Positions 36,775 to 44,484 of a stretch of DNA of 49,475 bases are shown piece by piece. Each line of letters begins with the position of its first letter. Position 1 is the stretch's first letter. Below the pieces are notes generated by a model. The model had not been told where the DNA came from, did no database searches, and saw only the letters and a program-made list of their open reading frames with translations. Made by a program: the position numbers and the translations under genes. Source of the DNA: Draconibacterium orientale (GTDB lineage Bacteria; Bacteroidota; Bacteroidia; Bacteroidales; Prolixibacteraceae); the NCBI GenBank assembly GCA_020726265.1, contig DYSZ01000006.1:1-49475 (forward strand), given 5' to 3'.

Positions 36775-37515
36775 TTATCCCTGCGGCTGGATACTTCGGG
36801 AAGAAGCAGGCCATCTTTTTTTTGCATCTTCGAGTATGGCAGCAGTGGCAGTAGCACCGCAGCGTGAACACCCTGCTGCCTGAACAGCCAGCAGTTGGTC
36901 AAGGTTTCGCACACCTCCAGCAGCTTTCAGTTTAACTTTCTGGCCAACACTCTTTTTCATCAGTTCAAGTACTGGAATAGTAGCTCCCCGATAGTTGTAA
37001 TCTCCGTTGGGTTGTTTTACAAAACCATAACCCGATGATGTTTTCACATAATCGGCACCTGCCTGTGTGCAAATCTGGCAAAGTCTGATAATGTCGGCTT
37101 CACGGGTAACAAAATCTGTTTCAAAAATCACTTTCAAAATGGCTCCATTGCGGTGACAGGCATTTGTTAGTGCCGATATTTCATTTTCAACATATTCCCA
37201 ATCGCCACCGAGTGCTTTACCGATATTGATTACCATGTCAATTTCCACAGCACCATCGTTACAAGCAGTTTCGGCTTCAATTACTTTTACTTCGATAGCC
37301 GAATTACCGGCAGGAAACCCGATTACACAACCGACCATTACATCGGTTCCCTTTAACAAGGTTACAGCTTGTTTAACCGCATAGGGTTTTACACAAACCG
37401 ATGCCACATCATATTTCCTGGCCACTTCACATTCACGCCGCAGATCTTGATCGGTCATTGTTGGATGAAGAATGGAATGGTCGATCAATTTGGCCAGTTC
37501 TGTCACTTTATTCAT
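36775..37515 (-). CDS. deoC: Deoxyribose-phosphate aldolase
   Basis: 246 residues from the ATG at 37515; the frame is open to a TTG at 37530 but the ATG fits the family. The enzyme splits 2-deoxyribose 5-phosphate into glyceraldehyde 3-phosphate and acetaldehyde. Seen are LIDHSILHPTMTDQDL, VASVCVKPYAV, the GCVIGFPAGNS block, the helix before EIDMVINIGK, ILKVIFETD, the Schiff-base Lys in DYVKTSSGYG and the second Lys in KLKAAGGVRN. The C-terminal 12 residues after AILEDAKKR (WPASSRSIQPQG) follow an 8-A run and do not look family-like, so a small frameshift is possible. The serine hydrolase gene ends 18 bp upstream; the pair is probably one operon. Confidence 0.95.
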   Translation of the reverse strand: MNKVTELAKLIDHSILHPTMTDQDLRRECEVARKYDVASVCVKPYAVKQAVTLLKGTDVMVGCVIGFPAGNSAIEVKVIEAETACNDGAVEIDMVINIGKALGGDWEYVENEISALTNACHRNGAILKVIFETDFVTREADIIRLCQICTQAGADYVKTSSGYGFVKQPNGDYNYRGATIPVLELMKKSVGQKVKLKAAGGVRNLDQLLAVQAAGCSRCGATATAAILEDAKKRWPASSRSIQPQG

Positions 37516-37533
37516 TTTGATACTATTCAACTA

Positions 37534-38832
37534 TTAATCGTCAATCGTTTGGAAAACAAGTTGTCTGAATTTCCACCCGGTTTCATCATTTACAGGGCCC
37601 TGGGTTTGTTTGAAGATAAGCCCGATAATCTGTTCTTTCGGGTCGGCAAAATATTGTGTATTGAAATAACCGCCCCAATCGATGGTACCATCGCTGCCTT
37701 TACCTCCTTTGTTTTGCCCAAATTCAGTGAGCAAACCAAAAGCAAGTCCATATTTAGTATCAGATTTTTCGCCCCAAATATCACCAATCTGGTTACTCAA
37801 AACAGCTTCCACCGTCTTTCTGCTTAAAAGCCTTACGCCATTCAACTCGCCACCATTCAGATACATCTGAAGAAAAATTGCATAATCCTTTACTGTGCTC
37901 GAGAGTCCGGCACCACCCGAAAAGAAAGTCTTTGCTCCTTTCACCGGGTAATCGGTGTCGTAAAAAGTAACCGGGTATTTCTTCCATTGACCATCCACTT
38001 TTTGTTGAACAGCAACGAGCCTTGAGGCTTTTTCATCGGGCAGATAAAACCATGTATCAATCATTCCCAACGGATCAAAAATGCGTGTTTGTAAAAACAT
38101 GTCAAACGGCATTCCCGAAACAACTTCGATGAAATAGCCAAGCACATCGAGTCCTTCACTGTAAGTAAATTTTTCACCGGGATTGTGATGCAACGGAAGT
38201 TTAGCCAGCTTTTTCACACTTTCAGCAATCGTATTTTTTTCTGTAGTAAAAAGGTCTGTTACACCTGCTTTCTGATAAATCATTTTCATCTGTTCGTTGC
38301 CATCGATAATTCCATAGCCGATTCCGGAAGTATGCGTAAGCAGTTGACGAATAGTAATTTCTGACTTTGCTGGTTCGCCTGTCCAAATTGTATCGGCATA
38401 ACTAAATTGTTTCAACACTTGCGGATTTTTAAACTCCGGGATGTATTTCGAAATTGGGTCATCGAGCTGGAATTTTCCTTCTTCCCATAACATCATCACA
38501 GCGGTAGAAGTAATTGCTTTGGTTTGACTTGCAATGCGAAAAATATCGTCACGTTTCATGGCTTTACCTGCCTGTGTATCGGCCATACCGTAGGCTTTCC
38601 AATGTACGATTTTCCCATTTCTGGCAACCAGCGTAACAATTCCGGGAAGATCACCATTCTTTACTGCATCGAAGCATATCTGATCGATTCGAGCTAACCG
38701 TTCTGCAGAAATGCCCGCACTTTCAGGTGCCGCTTCAGTTAAAACCGGAGATTTTTTTATCGATTTTGTTTGTGCTATTGAGCCAGCTAAAACAAAAGCA
38801 ATGAGGATAATAAGTAATACTGTCTTTTTCAT
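37534..38832 (-). CDS. Serine hydrolase of the beta-lactamase class C / penicillin-binding family
   Basis: 432 residues from the ATG at 38832 (MKKTVLLIILIAFVLAGSIAQ, a normal signal peptide; two upstream ATGs only lengthen it). The nucleophile motif SxxK is ASQTK (S102, K105 in this numbering). The second motif is YSE in FTYSEGLDVLGYF, where class C enzymes have Tyr-x-Asn. Other family blocks are ITIRQLLTHTSGIGYG and FFSGGAGLSSTVKDYAIF. Such periplasmic enzymes are often esterases or D-amino-acid peptidases rather than beta-lactamases. It is the first gene before deoC on the minus strand (18 bp gap), which is an odd partner; a role in releasing esters or nucleoside-like substrates is only speculation. 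Confidence 0.88.
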   Translation of the reverse strand: MKKTVLLIILIAFVLAGSIAQTKSIKKSPVLTEAAPESAGISAERLARIDQICFDAVKNGDLPGIVTLVARNGKIVHWKAYGMADTQAGKAMKRDDIFRIASQTKAITSTAVMMLWEEGKFQLDDPISKYIPEFKNPQVLKQFSYADTIWTGEPAKSEITIRQLLTHTSGIGYGIIDGNEQMKMIYQKAGVTDLFTTEKNTIAESVKKLAKLPLHHNPGEKFTYSEGLDVLGYFIEVVSGMPFDMFLQTRIFDPLGMIDTWFYLPDEKASRLVAVQQKVDGQWKKYPVTFYDTDYPVKGAKTFFSGGAGLSSTVKDYAIFLQMYLNGGELNGVRLLSRKTVEAVLSNQIGDIWGEKSDTKYGLAFGLLTEFGQNKGGKGSDGTIDWGGYFNTQYFADPKEQIIGLIFKQTQGPVNDETGWKFRQLVFQTIDD

Positions 38833-38956
38833 ATTCAACATTTTTAATATCATAAAATCTGATTATAAAGCAACCTGCCATTAAAATGACAATTTGATTT
38901 AAAGAAACAAAAAATAAATATCAGGTTATATTCCGGAAGAGATTTTAGTTGAGAAA

Positions 38957-38989
38957 AAAAAGAAAATCCCGGGGTCATCACCCCGGGAT
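38957..38989 (-). terminator. Strong hairpin with T-run on the minus strand
   Basis: A perfect 10-bp stem, ATCCCGGGGT (38966-38975) with ACCCCGGGAT (38980-38989) and loop CATC. On the minus strand it is followed by TTTTCTTTTTTTT. It lies upstream of the serine hydrolase, so it would end a transcript from the lepA side rather than one of the known genes. Confidence 0.75.
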
Positions 38990-39055
38990 AAAACTTAACC
39001 TAACTAAACCAAACTTATGAAAAAAAAACAGCAAATTGCTGCGAAGTATTTTTGA
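38990..39055 (+). other. SusC-type leader with 12-codon mini-ORF (possible susC remnant)
   Basis: Directly after the hairpin comes ACTTAACCTAACTAAACC and an ATG at 39017, which opens MKKKQQIAAKYF and stops at 39053-39055. An AACCTAAC-rich leader followed by ATG and a lysine run is a pattern I associate with susC starts in this group, and MKKKQQI is a plausible SusC N-terminus. No further susC sequence follows. On the opposite strand the same place has an exact -7 box (TAAGTTTG, 39010-39017). Confidence 0.4.
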
Positions 39056-39173
39056 TAGTCTTACGACTAAATTGTATCAAATAACAGTAAATAAATATCA
39101 TCAAACATCATACCATAAAATTTCAATCCCAAATTTTTTTAACATTGTTTCACTTTATCTAGTGAAGTACAGA
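39056..39173. other. Remainder of the 422-bp gap before lepA
   Basis: AT-rich sequence with no coding signal. Apart from a tiny AGTC/GACT repeat at about 39057-39068 I see nothing here. The lepA promoter elements follow. Confidence 0.5.
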
Positions 39174-39207
39174 ATTCAAAATTTGTCCTGAATTTTGAAT
39201 ATATTTG
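39174..39207 (+). promoter_or_regulatory. lepA promoter with overlapping inverted repeat
   Basis: An exact -7 box TATATTTG lies at 39200-39207, 47 bp before the lepA ATG. Immediately in front is a perfect inverted repeat, ATTCAAAATT (39174-39183) and AATTTTGAAT (39191-39200), 7-nt spacer, which reaches into the -7 box and covers the place of a -33 element. This is operator-like. Confidence 0.5.
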
Positions 39208-39254
39208 CCGCAGTTTAAAAAACATGAAACATTCAGGAGCGTAACTATTAATCA

Positions 39255-41042
39255 ATGAACAACATTCGTAATTTTTGCATTATTGCCCACATCGACCACG
39301 GTAAAAGCACTCTGGCCGACAGGCTTCTCGAATTCACCAAAACCATTAACGAAAGAGAGATGCACGACCAGGTCCTCGACGACATGGAATTGGAACAGGA
39401 GCGTGGGATAACTATTAAGAGTCATGCCATTCAGATGGATTATATCCACGAAGGACAGGCTTATAAACTGAATCTGATTGACACACCCGGACATGTCGAT
39501 TTTTCATACGAAGTTTCGCGCTCGATTGCAGCCTGCGAAGGTGCGTTGTTAATTATCGACGCTTCACAGGGAATTCAGGCTCAAACTATTTCAAATTTGT
39601 ACCTCGCCATTGAAAATGATCTGGAAATTATTCCGATTATGAATAAAATGGACATGGACAGTGCAATGCCCGAAGTTGTTGAAGAGCAAATTATGGACCT
39701 TGTTGGTTGCAAACACGAAGATATTATCAGGGCAAGTGGAAAAACCGGAATGGGAATTGAAGAAATTCTGGAAGCCATTATCAACAGAATTCATCCTCCG
39801 AAAGGTGACCCCGACGCACCTTTACAAGCGCTGATTTTTGATTCGGTTTTTAACTCGTTCCGAGGAATCATTGCCTACTTTAAAATTGTGAATGGCCAGA
39901 TTGCCAAAAGGGATCTGGTGAAATTTATGGCAACTAAAAAAGAGTATTTTGCTGAGGAAGTAGGCGTTTTGAAGCTTGGACTCTCCCCCCGTGATTCATT
40001 GTCAACCGGTGATGTTGGATATATTATTTCTGGAATAAAAACAGCGAAGGAAGTTAAGGTTGGTGATACGATTACCCACGTAAAAAACCCGTGTGAATCA
40101 CGGATTGAGGGATTCGAGGAAGTAAAACCAATGGTTTTTGCAGGTATTTATCCAATTGACGCTGATGATTACGAAGATTTGCGAAACGCCATGGACAAGC
40201 TGCAACTCAACGATGCATCTCTGACTTTTGAGCCTGAATCGTCGGCTGCACTTGGTTTTGGGTTTCGTTGTGGTTTTCTTGGATTACTCCACATGGAAAT
40301 TATTCAGGAAAGGCTCGAGCGCGAATTTGATATGAACGTGATTACCACAGTACCCAACGTCTCGTACCAGGTTCATCTCACCGACGGATCCACACTCAAC
40401 GTGTATAATCCTTCGGGAATGCCTGTTTCGACCACGGTCGAAGAAATTGACGAACCTTACATAAAAGCAAATATTATTACTTCGTCCGAATATATTGGCG
40501 CAATAATGACTTTGTGCCTCGAAAAACGTGGCACTCTGCTCAATCAAAGCTACCTGACAGCCGAACGTGCAGAACTGGTTTTTGACCTTCCGCTTGGCGA
40601 AATAGTTTTCGATTTTTATGATAAACTTAAAAGCATCTCAAGAGGATACGCTTCCTTTGACTATCATATGAGCGGATTTAAACCCGCTAAACTTGTGCGA
40701 CTTGATATTCTTTTAAATGGCGAAATGGTCGATGCACTTTCAACTTTGCTGCATGTTGACAATGCCTATTATTTTGGTCGTCGCATGTGCGAAAAATTAA
40801 AAGAATTAATTCCGCGACAACAGTTTGATATTGCCATTCAAGCAGCGATTGGTGCTAAAATTATCGCCCGCGAAACAATTAAAGCAGTGCGTAAAGATGT
40901 TACTGCCAAATGTTATGGTGGCGATATCAGCCGGAAACGTAAACTACTTGAGAAGCAGAAGAAAGGAAAGAAACGAATGAAACAGATTGGCAATGTGGAA
41001 GTTCCGCAGAAAGCATTTTTGGCGGTACTGAAACTTGATTAA
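39255..41042 (+). CDS. lepA: Elongation factor 4 (LepA) translational GTPase
   Basis: 595 residues, full length for the family. GTPase motifs are [16 protein letters not shown] (G1), [12 protein letters not shown] (G2), [12 protein letters not shown] (G3) and NKMDMDSA (G4). The later domains include the [20 protein letters not shown] and [20 protein letters not shown] blocks, and the LepA-specific C-terminus [20 protein letters not shown], which binds ribosomal RNA. LepA acts on stalled or assembling ribosomes. It is a single-gene unit with its own promoter and is followed at once by a strong bidirectional terminator. Confidence 0.98.
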   Translation: MNNIRNFCIIAHIDHGKSTLADRLLEFTKTINEREMHDQVLDDMELEQERGITIKSHAIQMDYIHEGQAYKLNLIDTPGHVDFSYEVSRSIAACEGALLIIDASQGIQAQTISNLYLAIENDLEIIPIMNKMDMDSAMPEVVEEQIMDLVGCKHEDIIRASGKTGMGIEEILEAIINRIHPPKGDPDAPLQALIFDSVFNSFRGIIAYFKIVNGQIAKRDLVKFMATKKEYFAEEVGVLKLGLSPRDSLSTGDVGYIISGIKTAKEVKVGDTITHVKNPCESRIEGFEEVKPMVFAGIYPIDADDYEDLRNAMDKLQLNDASLTFEPESSAALGFGFRCGFLGLLHMEIIQERLEREFDMNVITTVPNVSYQVHLTDGSTLNVYNPSGMPVSTTVEEIDEPYIKANIITSSEYIGAIMTLCLEKRGTLLNQSYLTAERAELVFDLPLGEIVFDFYDKLKSISRGYASFDYHMSGFKPAKLVRLDILLNGEMVDALSTLLHVDNAYYFGRRMCEKLKELIPRQQFDIAIQAAIGAKIIARETIKAVRKDVTAKCYGGDISRKRKLLEKQKKGKKRMKQIGNVEVPQKAFLAVLKLD

Positions 41043-41050
41043 CCGCTTAT

Positions 41051-41084
41051 AAAAAGCTCCGGATTTTAAAATCCGGAGCTTTTT
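41051..41084. terminator. Bidirectional terminator between lepA and the response regulator
   Basis: A perfect 34-bp palindrome: AAAAAGCTCCGGATTTT (41051-41067) followed by its exact reverse complement (41068-41084). A and T runs on both sides make it work in both directions for these convergent genes. Confidence 0.95.
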
Positions 41085-41086
41085 TA

Positions 41087-41776
41087 TTACATAATCAGTT
41101 TATAACCTTTCCCGTGAACATTTATAATTTCAACAGTTGGTTCTTTACTCAAATGTTTTCTGAGCTTGGTAATATACACATCCATACTCCTGGCATTAAA
41201 GTAATTATCATCAATCCAGATTGATTTTAATGCATAGTTTCGTTCAAGAATTTTATTGGCATTCTGACAAAGCAGCTTCAGCAAATCAGCTTCTTTGGTA
41301 GTAAGTTTTACCACTTCATCGCCTTCAGTTAATGTTTGTTTTCGTGTATCGAAAGTATATCTACCGAGAGTAAACACCGGCTGAGCGTTGGCCAGGTTTT
41401 CCTGCGATGTGCGACGAAGAATTGCTTCAATTCGCATAATCAATTCTTCCATGCTGAAAGGCTTGGTTATATAATCGTCGGCACCCAGTTTAAATCCCTC
41501 AAGTACATCTTCCTTCATATTTTTGGCTGTCAGGAAAATAATCGGCACATCAGCATTCACAATCCTGATGTCTTTTGCCAAGGTAAAACCATCCTTTTTC
41601 GGCATCATAATATCGAGGATGCAAATGTCGTAATGATCTCTCATAAAACCTTTGTACGCGGCCTCTCCATCCGGAAATAACGACGCATCATACCCTTTTG
41701 CCACAAGGTATTCTTTTAAAAGCAGGCCTAAATTTTCATCGTCTTCTGCAAGCAACAACTTTGTTTTTTGTTCCAT
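41087..41776 (-). CDS. rprY: OmpR/PhoB-family response regulator (RprY-like)
   Basis: 229 residues. The receiver domain spans about 5-118 with the acidic pair EDDE at 10-13, the phospho-acceptor Asp in DICILDIMMPKKDG (about 54), and FLTAK with the conserved Thr and Lys. The winged-helix DNA-binding domain covers about 135-228 (LTTKEADLLKLLCQNANKIL, DVYITKLRKHLSKEP, NVHGKGYKLIM). The kinase gene ends 2 bp upstream, so the two are co-transcribed and form a cognate pair. Length, gene order and the kinase's architecture match RprX/RprY known from Bacteroides; the symbol is assigned on that resemblance only. Confidence 0.92.
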   Translation of the reverse strand: MEQKTKLLLAEDDENLGLLLKEYLVAKGYDASLFPDGEAAYKGFMRDHYDICILDIMMPKKDGFTLAKDIRIVNADVPIIFLTAKNMKEDVLEGFKLGADDYITKPFSMEELIMRIEAILRRTSQENLANAQPVFTLGRYTFDTRKQTLTEGDEVVKLTTKEADLLKLLCQNANKILERNYALKSIWIDDNYFNARSMDVYITKLRKHLSKEPTVEIINVHGKGYKLIM

Positions 41777-41778
41777 GG

Positions 41779-43332
41779 TTATTTATTTAATTGTGGGAAA
41801 AAGATAGTAAACTTTGTACCTTTATTCAAAGCACTCTCCACTTTTATTTTTGCATTATGTGAATCTACAATTTTCTTAACATAACTCAATCCTAAACCGA
41901 AACCTTTTACGTTATGGATGTTCCCTGTGGGCACCCGATAAAACCGGTCGAAAATTTGTGCATGGTGCTCCTTCGAAATTCCGATTCCTTTGTCCTGTAC
42001 CGAAATTACCACCTGATTATCTATATTTTCCGTGGCCAACCTGATTTCAGGAACTTCCTTACTGTATTTTACTGCATTATCAAGTAAGTTGAAAACCACG
42101 TTTGTAATGTGTACCTCATCGCCGTTAATTATTGGCTTCTCAGCGTGTTTCTCGGTAATCAATGTTCCATTTTTATTTTTTACCCGGAGTTCAAAGTTAG
42201 CGGCAACAGTTTCAATCATTTTGTTTACATCAAAATCTTTGAACTTGAATTTCAGCTTACCCTCGTTAAACACAGCCATTTGTAAAACTTTTTCAACCTG
42301 ATAACTCAGGCGTTTTGTTTCCTGACTAATCACCCTCGAAATATGTTCAACCGTTTGCGGGGTATTTGCAATACTGCCATCTTCTAACATCTGGCTTGCC
42401 AGCGAAATAGTAGAAATCGGGGTTTTCAATTCGTGGGTCATGTTATTAATAAAGTCGTTCTTAATCATCGAAAGCTTTTTCTGCCTGAAAATTACCAGGA
42501 TGGTATATACAAAAATTGCAATCAGAAATGCAGTAAGAATAACAGTTGGAATAATTGTAAACCCGGTTTCCCTGAGCAAATATCCCGACCGTTTTGGAAA
42601 ATATACATATAAATAGTTGGGTTTGGCTCCATTTAAATCGTTCTGAAATAGTGGTTGATAATAAACTTTTTTCTTTCCTGGTTCAAATTCTGCATCTCCA
42701 AAAATCATTTTATCCTTACCAATATTGGAGTTCTTTATGGCGTATTTATATTCAAGTTCAATTCCAGTTTCCGCAAAAGCCAGAACCATAACGTCTTTCA
42801 GAAAAACAGTATCAATTCTTTCCTGAATAGGTCTTTCTTCCAGAAACACTTTATAATTCTGATACCAGTTTAAATCTTTCAGGAATTGTTCACGAGCCAA
42901 TTGTTGCTTCTTACGAAAATCCACCAGACTTTCCATACCAAAGAACGACTGAGACTGCGAAGTCACAACACCACTATCACCCAGGTTAACCTGAATCTCC
43001 TCCTTATAACCCTTCGGATACCCATTATTTGAATACGACATGCCAAAACTTATCGAACCCTTTCCCAAACTGCTTTTAGGAAATACGTTAAATTTTTCAG
43101 TTGGAAAAAATTCATTCTGAATTTGATTCTGGATTGCACTATTTCTCGCAACAAGTACTTCGTAATTATCGAGCTGACCAGCCACACGGAGCAATGCATT
43201 TTTCACCAACTGGTTAAACTGCTCTTCCCTGATATCGGAAGCAGTTTTTATCATTTTGGTCTGGACAAGTATCAATCCTGATAAAACCAAAACCATTAAA
43301 ACGATTAGTGTTATAAGCATTTTGCGACTCAT
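41779..43332 (-). CDS. rprX: Membrane sensor histidine kinase (RprX-like)
   Basis: 517 residues. Two transmembrane segments, about 5-24 (LITLIVLMVLVLSGLILVQ) and 263-285 (IIPTVILTAFLIAIFVYTIL), enclose a ~240-residue periplasmic sensor domain with no clear family. The kinase core has the H-box NDFINNMTHELKTPISTISL (His about 306), the N-box VVFNLLDNAVKYSKE, the G1 box VQDKGIGISKEH and G2 GFGLGLSYVK. It phosphorylates the adjacent regulator. The signal is unknown. A -7 box (TATATTTG on the minus strand, 43337-43344) ends 4 bp before the ATG, as for kdsB. Confidence 0.93.
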   Translation of the reverse strand: MSRKMLITLIVLMVLVLSGLILVQTKMIKTASDIREEQFNQLVKNALLRVAGQLDNYEVLVARNSAIQNQIQNEFFPTEKFNVFPKSSLGKGSISFGMSYSNNGYPKGYKEEIQVNLGDSGVVTSQSQSFFGMESLVDFRKKQQLAREQFLKDLNWYQNYKVFLEERPIQERIDTVFLKDVMVLAFAETGIELEYKYAIKNSNIGKDKMIFGDAEFEPGKKKVYYQPLFQNDLNGAKPNYLYVYFPKRSGYLLRETGFTIIPTVILTAFLIAIFVYTILVIFRQKKLSMIKNDFINNMTHELKTPISTISLASQMLEDGSIANTPQTVEHISRVISQETKRLSYQVEKVLQMAVFNEGKLKFKFKDFDVNKMIETVAANFELRVKNKNGTLITEKHAEKPIINGDEVHITNVVFNLLDNAVKYSKEVPEIRLATENIDNQVVISVQDKGIGISKEHHAQIFDRFYRVPTGNIHNVKGFGLGLSYVKKIVDSHNAKIKVESALNKGTKFTIFFPQLNK

Positions 43333-43336
43333 GCGG

Positions 43337-43344
43337 CAAATATA
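43337..43344 (-). promoter_or_regulatory. -7 box (TATATTTG) directly before the histidine kinase ATG
   Basis: An exact TAnnTTTG box read on the minus strand, 4 bp before the start codon at 43332. It implies a leaderless or nearly leaderless transcript of the two-component pair. Confidence 0.45.
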
Positions 43345-43465
43345 AAATTATTGAAACACCATGGTTTTCAGGCTTAACAATATTTAACTCCGAATGTTAA
43401 ATTTTAAAATTATTAACCTCTTTGCTAAAAATCATCTGGAATTTCATTATCCAAAAAATTAAAAA

Positions 43466-44041
43466 TTACTCAAAATTTTCAGTCAATATTTTCAGGATAA
43501 CTTCAGGATAATATTGGTATTCAAGTTGATGCACCTTCGTCGCCACATCCAACGGGGTATCACTTTCATTAATTTCACATTTAGCTTGAAATATAATGGT
43601 TCCTTCATCATACTTTTCATTCACATAATGGATTGTAATGCCACTTTCGATTTCCTTATTAGCAACAATTGCTTCATGTACTTTTGCTCCGTACATTCCT
43701 TTTCCTCCATATTTAGGCAACAGTGCAGGATGTATGTTAATTATTTTAAACGCAGCAATCAATTGAGGTGGTATTAACCACAAGAAACCCGCAAGAACTA
43801 TTAAATCAATCTTTCTTTCGCGAAGTTTTTCAACCACAAAATCTGAGTTAACAAACTCATCTTTAGTAAAAACAAAGTGTTCAACCTCAAATTTTCCGGC
43901 TCGTTCAATTGCATACGCATTGGGATTATTACTCCAAAGAGAATCGACAATAACATCCTGATTATCTACAAAATACTCAAATATATTTTGTGCATTGGTA
44001 CCCGAACCCGAAGCAAATATTGCTAATTTCCTGCTTTTCAT
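43466..44041 (-). CDS. purN: Phosphoribosylglycinamide formyltransferase (GART)
   Basis: 191 residues from the ATG at 44041 (another ATG lies three codons upstream). It transfers a formyl group from 10-formyl-THF to GAR in purine synthesis. The N-terminus KLAIFASGSGTNAQNIFEYF is the PurN signature. The catalytic triad region is visible as INIHPALLPKYGGKGMYG (Asn and His of the NxHP motif) and, further on, GITIHYVNEKYDEGTIIFQ with the conserved Asp. It is divergent from acpP across 175 bp. The gene order purN, acpP, fabF, rnc is one I know from many Bacteroidota. Confidence 0.96.
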   Translation of the reverse strand: MKSRKLAIFASGSGTNAQNIFEYFVDNQDVIVDSLWSNNPNAYAIERAGKFEVEHFVFTKDEFVNSDFVVEKLRERKIDLIVLAGFLWLIPPQLIAAFKIINIHPALLPKYGGKGMYGAKVHEAIVANKEIESGITIHYVNEKYDEGTIIFQAKCEINESDTPLDVATKVHQLEYQYYPEVILKILTENFE

Positions 44042-44077
44042 TTTTAACATTTAGGCAACCGTGGAATTATGGAATAA

Positions 44078-44105
44078 AATGTTCAAATTTAATAGTTTGA
44101 ACGTT
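44078..44105. promoter_or_regulatory. Inverted repeat over the purN promoter
   Basis: AATGTTCAAA (44078-44087) and TTTGAACGTT (44096-44105) form 10-bp arms with one mismatch and an 8-bp spacer. On the minus strand the repeat covers the purN -7 box TAAATTTG (44084-44091); CTTG at 44109-44112 is 17 bp upstream as a possible -33. The geometry fits a repressor operator for purN, possibly shared with acpP. Confidence 0.5.
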
Positions 44106-44144
44106 ACCCAAGATTACGGCTGATTATCTTTTTTAATTTTTTTC

Positions 44145-44176
44145 TTTGAGATATGGCTGTTAAATGTATTACTTTG
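44145..44176 (+). promoter_or_regulatory. acpP promoter (TTTG -33 and TTACTTTG -7)
   Basis: TTTG at 44145-44148, a 20-bp spacer and TTACTTTG at 44169-44176, one mismatch from TAnnTTTG. This is the best-spaced Bacteroidota-type promoter in the window. The leader to the acpP ATG would be about 43 nt and very AT-rich. Confidence 0.65.
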
Positions 44177-44225
44177 CACCGAATTATTTTTAAACAAAAT
44201 TAAGTATTAATTAAAATTTAGGATT

Positions 44226-44462
44226 ATGTCAGACGTTGCAGCAAAAGTAAAAGCTATTATCGTTGATAAATTAGGAGTAGATGAAAGCGAAGTTGTGCCT
44301 TCAGCATCATTCACAAATGATTTGGGTGCAGATTCACTGGATACAGTTGAGTTAATCATGGAATTCGAAAAAGAGTTTGATCTTGCAATTCCGGATGATG
44401 AAGCTGAAAAAATCTCAACTGTTGGTGAAGCTATCGCTCACATCGAAGCAGCTGTAAAGTAA
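44226..44462 (+). CDS. acpP: Acyl carrier protein
   Basis: 78 residues, acidic, the usual ACP size. The phosphopantetheine attachment Ser is in [20 protein letters not shown] (the DSL motif, about residue 38). The C-terminal helix is [19 protein letters not shown] carries acyl intermediates in fatty-acid synthesis and donates acyl chains to lipid A and phospholipids. fabF begins 22 bp downstream and rnc follows, a common operon. A well-spaced promoter lies upstream. Confidence 0.98.
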   Translation: MSDVAAKVKAIIVDKLGVDESEVVPSASFTNDLGADSLDTVELIMEFEKEFDLAIPDDEAEKISTVGEAIAHIEAAVK

Positions 44463-44484
44463 TTAAAAATCACATTTTTCATTT

